From JBGCED01 sp045106055 (GTDB lineage: Bacteria; Pseudomonadota; Alphaproteobacteria; CBDDJK01): DNA of 28,208 nt. Positions 13,608-22,522 of this stretch are shown here, piece by piece. The notes below the pieces were generated by a model that worked only from the letters and a program-made list of their open reading frames with translations, was not told the origin of the DNA and did not search any database. The position numbers and the translations under genes are program-made. Each line of letters begins with the position of its first letter. Position 1 is the first letter of the stretch. The DNA is taken from the NCBI GenBank assembly GCA_045106055.1, contig JBGCED010000106.1, forward strand, positions 1 to 28,208, read 5' to 3'.

Positions 13608-16040
13608 ATGGCAAAATCAAAGCGTAAAACGCATTATCCTGTATTGCCGCTGCGAAATATCGTGGTGTTTCCAGGCATGGTCGCGCCATTATTCATTGGG
13701 CGCAGCAAGTCTGTTCGCGCGCTGGAAGCCGCGATTGAGGGTGATTTGCCTTTATTGCTGATCACCCAGCTTGAAGAAGACACGGAAACCCCTGATGATG
13801 GCGGCTTATACAAGGTTGGCACGCTTGCCAATATTGTGCAAGTGCTTGAAATGCCTGATGGCACGGTAAAAGCAATGGTTGAAGGCATTGCCCGCTATAA
13901 GGTGGATGTTTTGGATCAAGAAGGCGAATTTATCGAAGCAGCAGCAAGCCTGATCGAAGATGATGAAGCGGACGAGGTTGAAATCACCGCCTTGATGCGC
14001 GCCGTCGTCAACCGCTTTGAAAATTATGTTGGTCAAAATAAAAAAATCTCCAGCGATGTGTTTAACAATATCGCCCAAATTTCTGAAGCAGGGTTGCTTG
14101 CCGATTCGATCGTCCCCCATCTTGGGCTTAGGATAAGCGAACGCCAAGCCTTGCTGGAGATAAGCTCGCCCAATGAGCGCTTGGAAAAGGTTTATGGCTA
14201 TATGGAGGGCGAAATTGGGGTCATGGTCGTGGAGAAAAAAATCCGCAACCGCGTCAAGCGCCAAATGGAAAAGAACCAACGCGAATATTACCTTAATGAA
14301 CAGATGAAAGCCATTAAGCGCGAACTTGGCGATGGCGAAGATTCAGGCGATGAATTGGCTGAATTGGAAGAAAAAATTGCCAAAACCAAATTAACCAAGG
14401 AAGCGCGCGATAAAGCAAATGCCGAATTGCGCAAGTTAAAATCCATGAGCCCCATGTCTGCGGAAGCAACGGTGGTTCGCAATTATCTTGATTGGCTGCT
14501 ATCCATTCCTTGGAAGAAATATAGCAAGGTAAACCATGATCCATCCGTTGCGCAAGCCGTATTGGACGAGGATCATTACGGGCTTGAAAAAGTAAAAGAA
14601 CGAATCATTGAATATTTGGCGGTGCAAGCGCGCCAAACACGGCTAAAAGGCCCTATTCTATGCCTAGTTGGGCCGCCAGGGGTTGGCAAAACATCGCTTG
14701 GAAAATCAATTGCAAATGCAACAGGTCGGCAATTTGTAAGGATGAGCCTTGGCGGGGTCAGGGATGAATCCGAAGTGCGCGGGCATCGGCGCACCTATAT
14801 TGGATCTATGCCTGGCAAAGTCGTTCAAGGCATGAAAAAGGCAAAAACCGCCAATCCTTTATTCTTATTGGATGAAATTGATAAATTGGGCAATGATTGG
14901 CGCGGTGATCCATCGGCTGCATTGCTGGAAGTGCTTGATCCTGAACAAAATTCAACCTTTAGCGATCATTATTTGGAGGTTGATTATGATCTTTCGCAAG
15001 TCATGTTTGTCACGACCGCAAACAGCATGAATTTGCCCCAGCCCTTGATTGATCGGCTGGAGGTTATTCGGATTGCAGGCTATACTGAAAGCGAAAAAAT
15101 GGAAATTGCCAAGCGGCATTTGGTACCAAAGCAAACGCGTGAGCATGGGCTTGTTGATGGCGAATTCGAGGTTGATGATGATGCATTGCTTGATTTGCTG
15201 CATTATTACACCAGGGAAGCTGGGGTGCGTAATCTTGAGCGCGAAATTGCACGCTTAGCCCGCAAAGCGGTGAAGCAAATTGTTACAGAAGAAGCCAGCC
15301 AAATCAAAATCACAAGCGATAATTTAAAAGATTTTGCTGGGGTTCAAAAATACCGCTATGGTCAAATTGATGATGAAGATCAAATTGGGATCGTAACGGG
15401 GCTTGCCTATACTTCGGTGGGCGGCGATATTTTAACGATTGAAGCGGTCACCATGCCAGGGGATGGTAAATTTACCAAAACAGGCAAGCTGGGTGATGTC
15501 ATGCAAGAATCAATTGATATTGCAGGGATTTTAATCAAAAGCCGTTCGCCTTCTTTTGGGATTCACCCCAAAAAATTCAAGCGCAATAATGTTCATGTCC
15601 ATGTGCCAGAAGGGGCAACCCCCAAAGATGGCCCATCGGCAGGGATTGCAATGGTGACCGCTATGGTATCCGTGCTAACGGGCAACCCCATTCGCAAAGA
15701 TGTCGCAATGACGGGCGAAATTACACTTAGGGGGCGCGTGCTGCCGATTGGCGGTTTGAAGGAAAAATTACTGGCGGCGCTGCGCGGCGGGGTTAAAACC
15801 GTGATCATTCCAAAGGATAATGAAAAAGACCTTGAGGATGTGCCAGAAATTGTTCAAGAAAACCTGACCATCATTCCAGCGCGCACCATCGAAGAGGTGC
15901 TGGAACATGCGCTTTCACAAAAGCTGTCCCCGATTGATTGGGATCCCGTTGCCGAAGAAGCCGCAGAAGAGCGCAGACAAGATGCGCTGCTTGCACGAAC
16001 GCTTAAAGATGATCTTGATGTGCCATCCATTCGGCATTAA
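13608..16040 (+). CDS. lon: ATP-dependent protease Lon (LonA)
   Basis: An 810-residue cytoplasmic AAA+ serine protease that removes misfolded and regulatory proteins. Domains in order: N-terminal substrate domain (YPVLPLRNIVVFPGM onward), a charged helical linker (ERQALLEI to YLNEQMKAIKREL), the AAA+ module with Walker A GPPGVGKT (355-362) and Walker B FLLDEIDK, and the protease domain with Ser677 in DGPSAG and Lys720 in GGLKEK forming the catalytic dyad. The spacing of 43 between them matches E. coli. Length and order are those of LonA. GGAG lies 11 bases before the ATG; a GTG at 13596 overlaps that GGAG and is rejected. It is flanked by a weak promoter and a strong hairpin, so probably transcribed alone. 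Confidence 0.98.
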   Translation: MAKSKRKTHYPVLPLRNIVVFPGMVAPLFIGRSKSVRALEAAIEGDLPLLLITQLEEDTETPDDGGLYKVGTLANIVQVLEMPDGTVKAMVEGIARYKVDVLDQEGEFIEAAASLIEDDEADEVEITALMRAVVNRFENYVGQNKKISSDVFNNIAQISEAGLLADSIVPHLGLRISERQALLEISSPNERLEKVYGYMEGEIGVMVVEKKIRNRVKRQMEKNQREYYLNEQMKAIKRELGDGEDSGDELAELEEKIAKTKLTKEARDKANAELRKLKSMSPMSAEATVVRNYLDWLLSIPWKKYSKVNHDPSVAQAVLDEDHYGLEKVKERIIEYLAVQARQTRLKGPILCLVGPPGVGKTSLGKSIANATGRQFVRMSLGGVRDESEVRGHRRTYIGSMPGKVVQGMKKAKTANPLFLLDEIDKLGNDWRGDPSAALLEVLDPEQNSTFSDHYLEVDYDLSQVMFVTTANSMNLPQPLIDRLEVIRIAGYTESEKMEIAKRHLVPKQTREHGLVDGEFEVDDDALLDLLHYYTREAGVRNLEREIARLARKAVKQIVTEEASQIKITSDNLKDFAGVQKYRYGQIDDEDQIGIVTGLAYTSVGGDILTIEAVTMPGDGKFTKTGKLGDVMQESIDIAGILIKSRSPSFGIHPKKFKRNNVHVHVPEGATPKDGPSAGIAMVTAMVSVLTGNPIRKDVAMTGEITLRGRVLPIGGLKEKLLAALRGGVKTVIIPKDNEKDLEDVPEIVQENLTIIPARTIEEVLEHALSQKLSPIDWDPVAEEAAEERRQDALLARTLKDDLDVPSIRH

Positions 16041-16047
16041 TGAATTT

Positions 16048-16094
16048 TAAATGACGCCAATTTTTAACATTCCGTTTTAAATTGGTGTCATTTA
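16048..16094 (+). terminator. Long hairpin after lon
   Basis: A 16-bp stem (16048-16063 with 16079-16094, arms TAAATGACGCCAATTT and AAATTGGTGTCATTTA, one G-T wobble) closes a 15-base loop 8 bases after the lon stop. Only a short T run (ATTT) is at its 3' side, so it may be a terminator, or a 3' stabilising element, ahead of trkA. Confidence 0.6.
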
Positions 16095-16119
16095 CACATT
16101 TCAAAGGATTATATATCCC

Positions 16120-17493
16120 ATGAAAGTCATTATTTGCGGTGCGGGTCAAGTTGGCTTGAACTTGGCGACTTATCTGGCAAAAGATCGCCATGATGTGACG
16201 GTCATTGACCAATCGCAAGATCTGATCAATCAATTAAACGAGTTTCAAGAAGTAAATGCGATGCTGGGTCACGGCGCTTCGCCTGATGTGCTTGAAAAAG
16301 CGGGCGCAAAAGATGCGGATATGCTGATTGCCGTTACCTTAATTGATGAAATTAATATGGTGGCTTGCCAAATCGCCCATACTTTGTTCAATATTCCAAC
16401 TAAGATCGCGCGCATTCGCCAGCAAGCCTATTTAATGCCGCAATATGGCGCAATTTTTCATCCAGAACATGTGCCAATTGACCATGTGATTTACCCAGAG
16501 GTTGAAGTTGCAAAAACCATTTTCAGGCGCGTGCAAATTAATGGCAGCTTTAATTCCATAGAGCTTGGACCAGCACGCGTAATCGGGCTTCATTGCACCG
16601 ATAAATGCCCAATCATCAACACGCCGCTGCGGCAATTAACCTCGCTTTTTCCTGATCTTTCCATCAATGTGATGGCGATTAACAGGCTGGGCAAAATCAT
16701 TTTTCCCAAATCGCGCGATCAAATGCTGGTTGGCGATATTGTGTATTTTCTGACCGATGAAGCCCATATTAAACGCTCTATGGCCGCTTTTGGGGTTGAA
16801 CTTGAATCCACACGGCGGGCGATCATCGTGGGTGCGGGCAATATTGGGGTCAATTTGGCAAGAATGATGATGGATTCCGATTTGGGCTATCGCTGTAAAT
16901 TAATTGAAAATAACAAGGATCGTGCGACCACAATCGCCAAGCAATATCCAAATTTGCAAGTGATTAACGGGGATGGGCTTAAAAGTGAAATTGTCCATGA
17001 AGCAGGACTTGATAAATCCGATGTCACCATTTCGGTTACAGACCATGATGAAACCAACATCCTATCCTCGTTACTTTATAAGCATATGGGGGTTGGGCGC
17101 ACGGTTAGCTTGCTGAATAAGGGGACATTTGGCGGGCTTGTATCGCAGCTTGGCGTGGATGTGATCATTAATCCGCGCGAAATTACCGCATCTTCTATTT
17201 TGCAATTTATTCGGCGCGGCAAGATTAAAGCGGTGCATAGCCTGTTTGATGGCATGGCGGAATTAATGCAAATTCAAGCGATTGAAAGCTCTAATCCAAT
17301 TGGCAATATGATAAAAGAGCTTCATTTGCCGCAAAATAGCATTGTTGGCGGAATTATCCGCAATAACAGCCTGATTATTCCGCGCCCTGACACCATCATT
17401 GAAGCAAATGATAATGTGATTATCCTTGCGCTTAGCGATGAAATTAAAAAAATTGAAAAATTATTTAGCGTAGGGATTGGATATTTTGCTTAA
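16120..17493 (+). CDS. trkA: Trk potassium uptake system NAD-binding protein TrkA
   Basis: A 457-residue peripheral protein that gates a TrkH/TrkG-type potassium channel in response to NAD(H) or nucleotides. It has the duplicated architecture of TrkA: RCK-N with MKVIICGAGQVGLNLA, VTVIDQS and GHGASPDVLEKAGAKDADMLIAVT, an RCK-C domain, then a second RCK-N from about residue 234 (IIVGAGNIGVNLA, INGDGLKSEIVHEAG, DVTISVTDHDETN) and a second RCK-C. AAAGGA precedes the ATG. No trkH is in the window. Its stop lies 8 bases inside the start of the next gene, implying a shared transcript. In many alphaproteobacteria trkA sits near ntrYX or hfq; here that neighbourhood is absent. Confidence 0.96.
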   Translation: MKVIICGAGQVGLNLATYLAKDRHDVTVIDQSQDLINQLNEFQEVNAMLGHGASPDVLEKAGAKDADMLIAVTLIDEINMVACQIAHTLFNIPTKIARIRQQAYLMPQYGAIFHPEHVPIDHVIYPEVEVAKTIFRRVQINGSFNSIELGPARVIGLHCTDKCPIINTPLRQLTSLFPDLSINVMAINRLGKIIFPKSRDQMLVGDIVYFLTDEAHIKRSMAAFGVELESTRRAIIVGAGNIGVNLARMMMDSDLGYRCKLIENNKDRATTIAKQYPNLQVINGDGLKSEIVHEAGLDKSDVTISVTDHDETNILSSLLYKHMGVGRTVSLLNKGTFGGLVSQLGVDVIINPREITASSILQFIRRGKIKAVHSLFDGMAELMQIQAIESSNPIGNMIKELHLPQNSIVGGIIRNNSLIIPRPDTIIEANDNVIILALSDEIKKIEKLFSVGIGYFA

Positions 17494-18661
17494 AAAATCT
17501 TGCCTTTGGATGATCATACCCGCCAGCCTTTTTCTATGCACCGCCCTTGTGCCTGAAAATGCAGCCGCGCAAGCCCGCGCAAGCTTGGTGGAAGCCCAAA
17601 AGGTGATCACCAATCTTGAAACAGGCAAGGCACGCCGCTTGCTTGCCAATTTGCGCGCCATGCAAATTGGGGATATTGCGGCCAATATTTCTGGTTCTGT
17701 TGCGCAAATTTATGTATCGGTTGGCGATTATGTTGAAAAAGGGGCATCGCTTGCAAAATTGGATGACCGTCAATATCAGCATCAGCTGGAAATTATGAAC
17801 AGCCAAGTTGCGATGAATGAAGCGCAGCTTGAAACCGCCAAGCGCAATTTTGAAAAATTACAAACCGAAGTTGATCGTTTGGATAAATTAAGGGGATCAT
17901 CGGCCTTTTCCCCCGCGCGCTACGAAGTTGCCGAGCTTGAAGCCTATGTGGTTGCAGCCGAAATTGAAGAACGCCAAGCAAGTCTGGCGGGCGCAATCGC
18001 AAACCGCAATCTTGCACGGCTTGATCTGGAATGGACCAGCATCATTGCCCCCTATAATGGCATTATTTTGGCGCGCAATCTGGTGAAAGGCGATTATGTT
18101 TCAAGCGGCACTTCTGGATTTCAAATGATGAATGTCAATAGTGTGGAGGTTGAAGCCGCCCTGCCCGCAGATATGGTTGCTGAAATCACCGCCCAGCCCC
18201 TTGCCCATATTGAATTTGAAAATATTGAACCAAAGGCGGGCGCTGGTGAAGCTGCCCCCACCATTGCCGTTAGCTTGCGCGCGATCATTCCCCAAGAAGA
18301 CCCCAGAACCGGCACAAGAAAGGCTTATTTTAAGCTGCAAGCGCATGATGATGATATACCGCTGGCAGATGGGATGAGCGTTAGCTTAATCCACCGCGCC
18401 CAAACCATTCAATCACAAGCAGCCCAGCTTAATATCTTTGTTCCAAAAGATGCACTGGTGATCAATGGCGATCAAATTTCTGTCTTTGTGGTTGAAACCA
18501 AGGATGATACCAAACAAGCGCGCCGCCAAATGGTTCAAACAGGGCAAACGGTCGGGGCCTTAATTCAAATCACCGATGGTTTATCGGCGGATGATATGAT
18601 TGTGACCAAAGGCAATGAACGCCTGAGCGATGGCGCATCTTTAAGGATCATGCAGCAATAG
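17486..18661 (+). CDS. HlyD/RND-type periplasmic adaptor (membrane fusion protein), orphan
   Basis: A 391-residue adaptor of the efflux periplasmic-adaptor (RND/HlyD) family. An N-terminal signal (MLKKSC, hydrophobic run, ENAAAQA) suggests cleavage after AQA, with no lipobox at the cleavage point. Then come the lipoyl half-motif IAANISGSVAQIYVSVGDYVEKGASLAKLDDRQY, an alpha-helical hairpin rich in Glu/Ala/Gln (about 95-175), the second half-motif IIAPYNGIILARNLVKGDYVSSG, and beta-barrel and membrane-proximal domains. The start is TTG at 17486, because AGGGA lies 9 bases upstream; TTG at 17477 directly abuts that site. No inner-membrane RND, ABC or MFS pump gene is next to it: trkA is upstream (overlapping) and lnt downstream. 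The partner must therefore be encoded elsewhere. Confidence 0.85.
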   Translation: MLKKSCLWMIIPASLFLCTALVPENAAAQARASLVEAQKVITNLETGKARRLLANLRAMQIGDIAANISGSVAQIYVSVGDYVEKGASLAKLDDRQYQHQLEIMNSQVAMNEAQLETAKRNFEKLQTEVDRLDKLRGSSAFSPARYEVAELEAYVVAAEIEERQASLAGAIANRNLARLDLEWTSIIAPYNGIILARNLVKGDYVSSGTSGFQMMNVNSVEVEAALPADMVAEITAQPLAHIEFENIEPKAGAGEAAPTIAVSLRAIIPQEDPRTGTRKAYFKLQAHDDDIPLADGMSVSLIHRAQTIQSQAAQLNIFVPKDALVINGDQISVFVVETKDDTKQARRQMVQTGQTVGALIQITDGLSADDMIVTKGNERLSDGASLRIMQQ

Positions 18662-18672
18662 GCTGATCTTTT

Positions 18673-20226
18673 ATGGCATATCTTAATTCCTTACAATCCG
18701 TTTTTTACCAAAGGCAATCCATTCGCCTATTGGGCTGTATAATTGCGGGCGGTCTGCTTAGTCTATCACTTCCACCAATCAATCAAATATATCTTATAAT
18801 ACCCTGTTTTCTATGTTTATTTTACGCATTAAAATCAAGCGAATCCATGCGTCAAAGCATCGTGATCGGGCTTGGTTTTGGCTTTGCTTATATGCTGTGC
18901 GGCACCTATTGGGTTGGGCATTCCTTGATTGTATATTCTGCAAAGCTTGCGGTTTTTGCGCCATTTGCCAGCATCGGGCTTAGCCTTGGCATTGCTTTAT
19001 TCTATGGGGTTGCTTGCGCCCTATCCTATCCCTTAAAGCGGCATAGAATCATGCTGGGAATCGGCATGATCCTTTTATTGTCATTGGCGGATTTATTGCG
19101 GCAATATTTATTTACAGGCTTTGGGTTTAACCTGTTTGGAATGCTAATTGCGGGCAATCCCTATCTATCCATGCAAGCCGCATGGTGGGGGGTTGAGGGG
19201 ATGGGGGTAATCGCACTTTTATCCGCATTGCTGCCCGCAATGATCAAAGGGCATATTGTGAAGCGGGCAATGATTGGGCTTATATTGCCTGTTTTATTAT
19301 TTGGTGCGGGGGCATATCGTTATCATGCATTAAGCCCCGCCATACAGATCAACGAAAATCAAATTTATGGCATCAGGCTGGTTCAGCCCAGCATTTCACA
19401 AGCCGACAAATGGGATCGTGCTAAATTCCAAGAAAACTTTAACCGCTATGCACAATTAAGCACCAACGCCCGTCCGCCATGGATTAAGCTGATCCTATGG
19501 CCTGAAACCGCATTGCCGCTTGCGCTTAATCAAGCACCAGCGTTTAATTCTGCGCTTGCAAGCCTTGCCCCACAAGGCGGGCATCTTGTGCTTGGCAGCC
19601 TAAGGCGCGATGAAACGGGGCTTTATAACAGCCTATATATGATTGATGATCAAGCAAGGCAGGTTGGGCAATATGATAAAACCCATCTGGTTCCCTTTGG
19701 TGAATTTCTGCCGCTTAAAGGGCTGCTTACACCGCTGGGGCTTGATAAATTAACCCAAGGCGCGATTGATTATCATGCTGGGGCAACCAGAAAACGCTTG
19801 CCCGAACGCGCGGCTGCCGCTGAAATTCCTTATTTCAGCCCGCTAATTTGCTATGAAGCCAGCTTTTCGCGCAATATTCTGCCCGCTGCTGGCGCGGATT
19901 ATATTTTAAACATCAGTAATGATGCGTGGTTTGGCACAACGCTTGGCGCGCATCAGCATTTAGCCCATAGCCGCCTGCGCGCGATTGAACAAGGCATGCC
20001 GCTTATTCGCGGCGCAAATACAGGCATCAGTGCAGCCTTTGATGCGCTTGGCAATGAATTGGGACGAATAGGGCTTAATGAAAGCGGGGTGCTGGATGTG
20101 AAGCTGCCCCCTGCCCTTAATACAAATCTCTATCGTGATTACGGCAAAATACCCTTCTTTTTCATGCTTAGCATGCTTGCACTTCTTTTATTCTTGCTTT
20201 ATAAGCCATTTTGGAAGCGTATGTGA
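18673..20226 (+). CDS. lnt: Apolipoprotein N-acyltransferase
   Basis: A 517-residue inner-membrane enzyme that adds the third acyl chain to the N-terminal cysteine of lipoproteins, the last step after Lgt and Lsp. About six to seven N-terminal membrane helices (residues 15-215) are followed by a periplasmic nitrilase-like domain and a C-terminal helix (FFFMLSMLALLLFLLYK). The catalytic triad is present: Glu278 in WPETALP, Lys336 in YDKTHLVPFGEFLP and Cys393 in ICYEASF. SNDAWFG and RAIEQGMPLIRGANTGISA are also typical. It starts 11 bases after the adaptor gene. The position next to infA does not suggest a functional link. Confidence 0.97.
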   Translation: MAYLNSLQSVFYQRQSIRLLGCIIAGGLLSLSLPPINQIYLIIPCFLCLFYALKSSESMRQSIVIGLGFGFAYMLCGTYWVGHSLIVYSAKLAVFAPFASIGLSLGIALFYGVACALSYPLKRHRIMLGIGMILLLSLADLLRQYLFTGFGFNLFGMLIAGNPYLSMQAAWWGVEGMGVIALLSALLPAMIKGHIVKRAMIGLILPVLLFGAGAYRYHALSPAIQINENQIYGIRLVQPSISQADKWDRAKFQENFNRYAQLSTNARPPWIKLILWPETALPLALNQAPAFNSALASLAPQGGHLVLGSLRRDETGLYNSLYMIDDQARQVGQYDKTHLVPFGEFLPLKGLLTPLGLDKLTQGAIDYHAGATRKRLPERAAAAEIPYFSPLICYEASFSRNILPAAGADYILNISNDAWFGTTLGAHQHLAHSRLRAIEQGMPLIRGANTGISAAFDALGNELGRIGLNESGVLDVKLPPALNTNLYRDYGKIPFFFMLSMLALLLFLLYKPFWKRM

Positions 20227-20253
20227 TCAAAATAGAACAATAATGGTTTATGA

Positions 20254-20472
20254 ATGACAAAAGAAGAATTAATTAATTTTACAGGCACTGTTGTTGAAAA
20301 ACTGCCCAATGCGATGTTCAAGGTAAAGCTTGAAAATGACCATGAAATCATCGCCCATACCGCAGGAAAAATGCGTAAATTTAGAATTCGGGTGATGGTT
20401 GGTGATCTGGTGGATGTGGAAATGACCCCTTATGATCTAACCAAAGGCCGCATTACTTTCCGCCATAAATAA
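20254..20472 (+). CDS. infA: Translation initiation factor IF-1
   Basis: 72 residues, the standard length for this single OB-fold factor, which binds the ribosomal A site with IF-2 and IF-3 during initiation. The sequence from MTKEELINFTGTVVEKLPNA to KGRITFRHK is strongly conserved, including GKMRKFRIRV and GDLVDVEMTPYDLTKGRI. No clear Shine-Dalgarno precedes the ATG. It lies 27 bases after lnt and 34 before hisB, and the last 12 bases of the gene are duplicated just downstream. Confidence 0.98.
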   Translation: MTKEELINFTGTVVEKLPNAMFKVKLENDHEIIAHTAGKMRKFRIRVMVGDLVDVEMTPYDLTKGRITFRHK

Positions 20473-20487
20473 GCCCGCCATAAATAA
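20461..20487. repeat. 12-bp direct repeat at the end of infA
   Basis: CGCCATAAATAA occurs at 20461-20472 (the last codons and stop of infA) and again at 20476-20487, separated by GCC. It is a small tandem duplication of the gene end and leaves the protein intact. Confidence 0.85.
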
Positions 20488-20506
20488 TGTTTGATTTTAT
20501 AAGATA

Positions 20507-21130
20507 ATGATGACCGAAACCAAATATCAACGCATTGGAACGGCAACGCGCAATACCAAAGAAACCCAAATTGCCATCAAGGCAAATTTGGACGGTACGG
20601 GACAATATGATATTGATACCAGCATTGGTTTTTTTGACCATATGCTAAGCCAGCTTTCCAAACATTCCCTGATTGATCTTAACATTAAGGCCAAGGGCGA
20701 TACCCATATTGATTTTCATCATTTGGTGGAAGATTGCGGCTATGCGCTGGGGCTTGCTTTTGCTGAAGCACTGGGTGAAAAAGCAGGCATAGAACGCTTT
20801 GGTCATGCCTTTTCCCCGATGGATGAAACCTTAACGCGGGTTGCGCTTGATTTATCGGGGCGGCCTTATTTGGTCTATCATGTTACTTATCCCACGCAAA
20901 AATTGGGCGTTTTTGATACGGAATTATTCAAAGAATTTTATCAAGCACTTGCGCTTGGCATTGGCGCCAATATTCATATTGAAACGCTTTATGGCGGCAA
21001 TTCCCATCATATTGCAGAAAGCGGATTCAAGGCATTGGCGCGTGCGCTAAAACATGCAACCCGCATTGATCCGCAAGCTGCGGGGCAGCTTCCCTCAACC
21101 AAAGGCTCGCTTAAAGGTGCAAAAGCTTAA
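20507..21130 (+). CDS. hisB: Imidazoleglycerol-phosphate dehydratase
   Basis: A 207-residue monofunctional HisB, which dehydrates imidazole glycerol phosphate to imidazole acetol phosphate in histidine synthesis. The di-metal motifs are HHLVED (71-76) and the GGNSHHIAES segment (His167, His168, Glu171). DTSIGFFDHMLSQLSKHS near the start and GSLKGA near the end are typical. It has no N-terminal phosphatase domain, as usual outside enterobacteria. The start is the first of two adjacent ATGs after AAGATA. First gene of hisBHAFE. Confidence 0.97.
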   Translation: MMTETKYQRIGTATRNTKETQIAIKANLDGTGQYDIDTSIGFFDHMLSQLSKHSLIDLNIKAKGDTHIDFHHLVEDCGYALGLAFAEALGEKAGIERFGHAFSPMDETLTRVALDLSGRPYLVYHVTYPTQKLGVFDTELFKEFYQALALGIGANIHIETLYGGNSHHIAESGFKALARALKHATRIDPQAAGQLPSTKGSLKGAKA

Positions 21131-21167
21131 CAATCGCACCCACCATCATTAAAGGCGTAACTTGCAG

Positions 21168-21797
21168 ATGAAAACCTGCATCATTGATTATGAATCTGGC
21201 AATTTAACCTCTGTCGTTAAGGCAACAAGCTCGGTTGCCTCCGCTTCAATGAATATCATTGTTAGCAATGCACCCAAAGACATTATCGATGCTGATTATG
21301 TGATCCTGCCAGGGGTGGGCGCATTTGGGCATTGCCGTATGGGGCTTGATCAAATTGATGGGCTGCTGGATGCAATCACCCATCATGTTAAAGTTCAGCA
21401 GCGCCCGCTGCTTGGAATTTGCGTTGGCATGCAGCTGATGGCGGATATGGGGTTTGAACATGGCACACATCAAGGGTTGGGGCTGATTGCTGGGCAGGTA
21501 AAGCCGCTTAATGCGGTTGCGGGGCTGACCATTCCAAATATTGGCTGGCACCCTTGCGATTTTCGCCAAGATCACCCCTTACATAACGGGCTTGATCAAG
21601 CGCCGTGGTTTTACTTTGTTCACAGCTATGCCTATCACCCCGCGTCAAATGATGATGTTGCTGCAACCATTTCCTATGGCGATATGATTACCGCATCAAT
21701 TGCAAAAGACAATCTTTACGGCACACAATTTCATCCTGAAAAAAGCCAAAAAGCAGGGCAGATTTTGCTGCATAATTTTTTAAATTGGAAAGTTTAA
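21168..21797 (+). CDS. hisH: Imidazole glycerol phosphate synthase, glutaminase subunit HisH
   Basis: A 209-residue class I glutamine amidotransferase that supplies ammonia to HisF. The catalytic nucleophile is Cys85 in LLGICVGMQLM, with His189 and Glu191 in GTQFHPEKS. IIDYESGNLTSV at the start, LPGVGAFG (oxyanion region) and NIGWHPCDF fit HisH. I take the ATG giving MKTCIIDY. A TTG two codons earlier (21162) is actually better spaced from AAAGG at 21151, so initiation there, adding two residues, is quite possible. It ends 1 base before hisA. Confidence 0.96.
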   Translation: MKTCIIDYESGNLTSVVKATSSVASASMNIIVSNAPKDIIDADYVILPGVGAFGHCRMGLDQIDGLLDAITHHVKVQQRPLLGICVGMQLMADMGFEHGTHQGLGLIAGQVKPLNAVAGLTIPNIGWHPCDFRQDHPLHNGLDQAPWFYFVHSYAYHPASNDDVAATISYGDMITASIAKDNLYGTQFHPEKSQKAGQILLHNFLNWKV

Positions 21798-21798
21798 C

Positions 21799-22509
21799 AT
21801 GATCATCTATCCTGCGATTGACCTTAAAGATGGCAAATGTGTGCGGCTGGTGCAAGGACGCATGGAAGATGCCACCATTTTTAATGATGACCCAGCGGCG
21901 CAAGCAATGCATTTTCAGCAACAAGGCGCAACATGGCTGCATATGGTTGATTTAAACGGCGCATTTGAAGGGCGCGCGGTAAATGGCGATGCCGTGAAAT
22001 CCATCCTTGAATCGACCCATTTAAAAACCCAGCTGGGCGGCGGCATTCGTACTTTGCAGCAAGCGGAATATTGGCTTAATCAAGGACTATCAAGAATCAT
22101 CCTAGGGACTGCTATGGTCAAAGACCCTGAATTTGCCAAAGCCTGCTGCCATGAATTTCCAGATCAAGTCGTGCTTGGCATTGACAGCAATGATAATAAG
22201 CTTGCAATCTGTGGCTGGGCAGAACAAACCGACATTACGATTGATTCCTTTCTTGATGATTTTAAGGGCGTGCCAGCTGCTGCCATCATCCATACCGATA
22301 TTGCCCGTGATGGCGCAATGCAAGGGGTCAATCTTGCTGCCATGACCCATTTGGCGGATATTCAGCCCATTCCCGTCATTGCAAGCGGCGGGGTCACAAC
22401 GCTTGATGATGTTCACGCGCTAAAGCATAGCAATAAAATCGCAGGTGTCATTATCGGGCGCGCCCTTTATGAAGGCAGCGTTGATTTAACAGAAGCCTTG
22501 GCGGTTTAG
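21799..22509 (+). CDS. hisA: ProFAR isomerase HisA
   Basis: A 236-residue (beta-alpha)8 barrel that isomerises ProFAR to PRFAR. Catalytic Asp8 lies in IYPAIDLKDGKCVRL and Asp129 in VLGIDSND. Phosphate-binding segments are LGGGIRT and IASGGVTTLDD. Length and half-barrel pattern are normal. It follows hisH by a single base, so translation is probably coupled. The product is the substrate of the HisH-HisF complex encoded on both sides. Confidence 0.97.
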   Translation: MIIYPAIDLKDGKCVRLVQGRMEDATIFNDDPAAQAMHFQQQGATWLHMVDLNGAFEGRAVNGDAVKSILESTHLKTQLGGGIRTLQQAEYWLNQGLSRIILGTAMVKDPEFAKACCHEFPDQVVLGIDSNDNKLAICGWAEQTDITIDSFLDDFKGVPAAAIIHTDIARDGAMQGVNLAAMTHLADIQPIPVIASGGVTTLDDVHALKHSNKIAGVIIGRALYEGSVDLTEALAV

Positions 22510-22522
22510 GGGCTGCGCGGAT

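Noticed and set aside
13806..14279. 157-codon open frame antisense to lon
   Set aside because: Entirely inside lon and unlike any recognisable protein.
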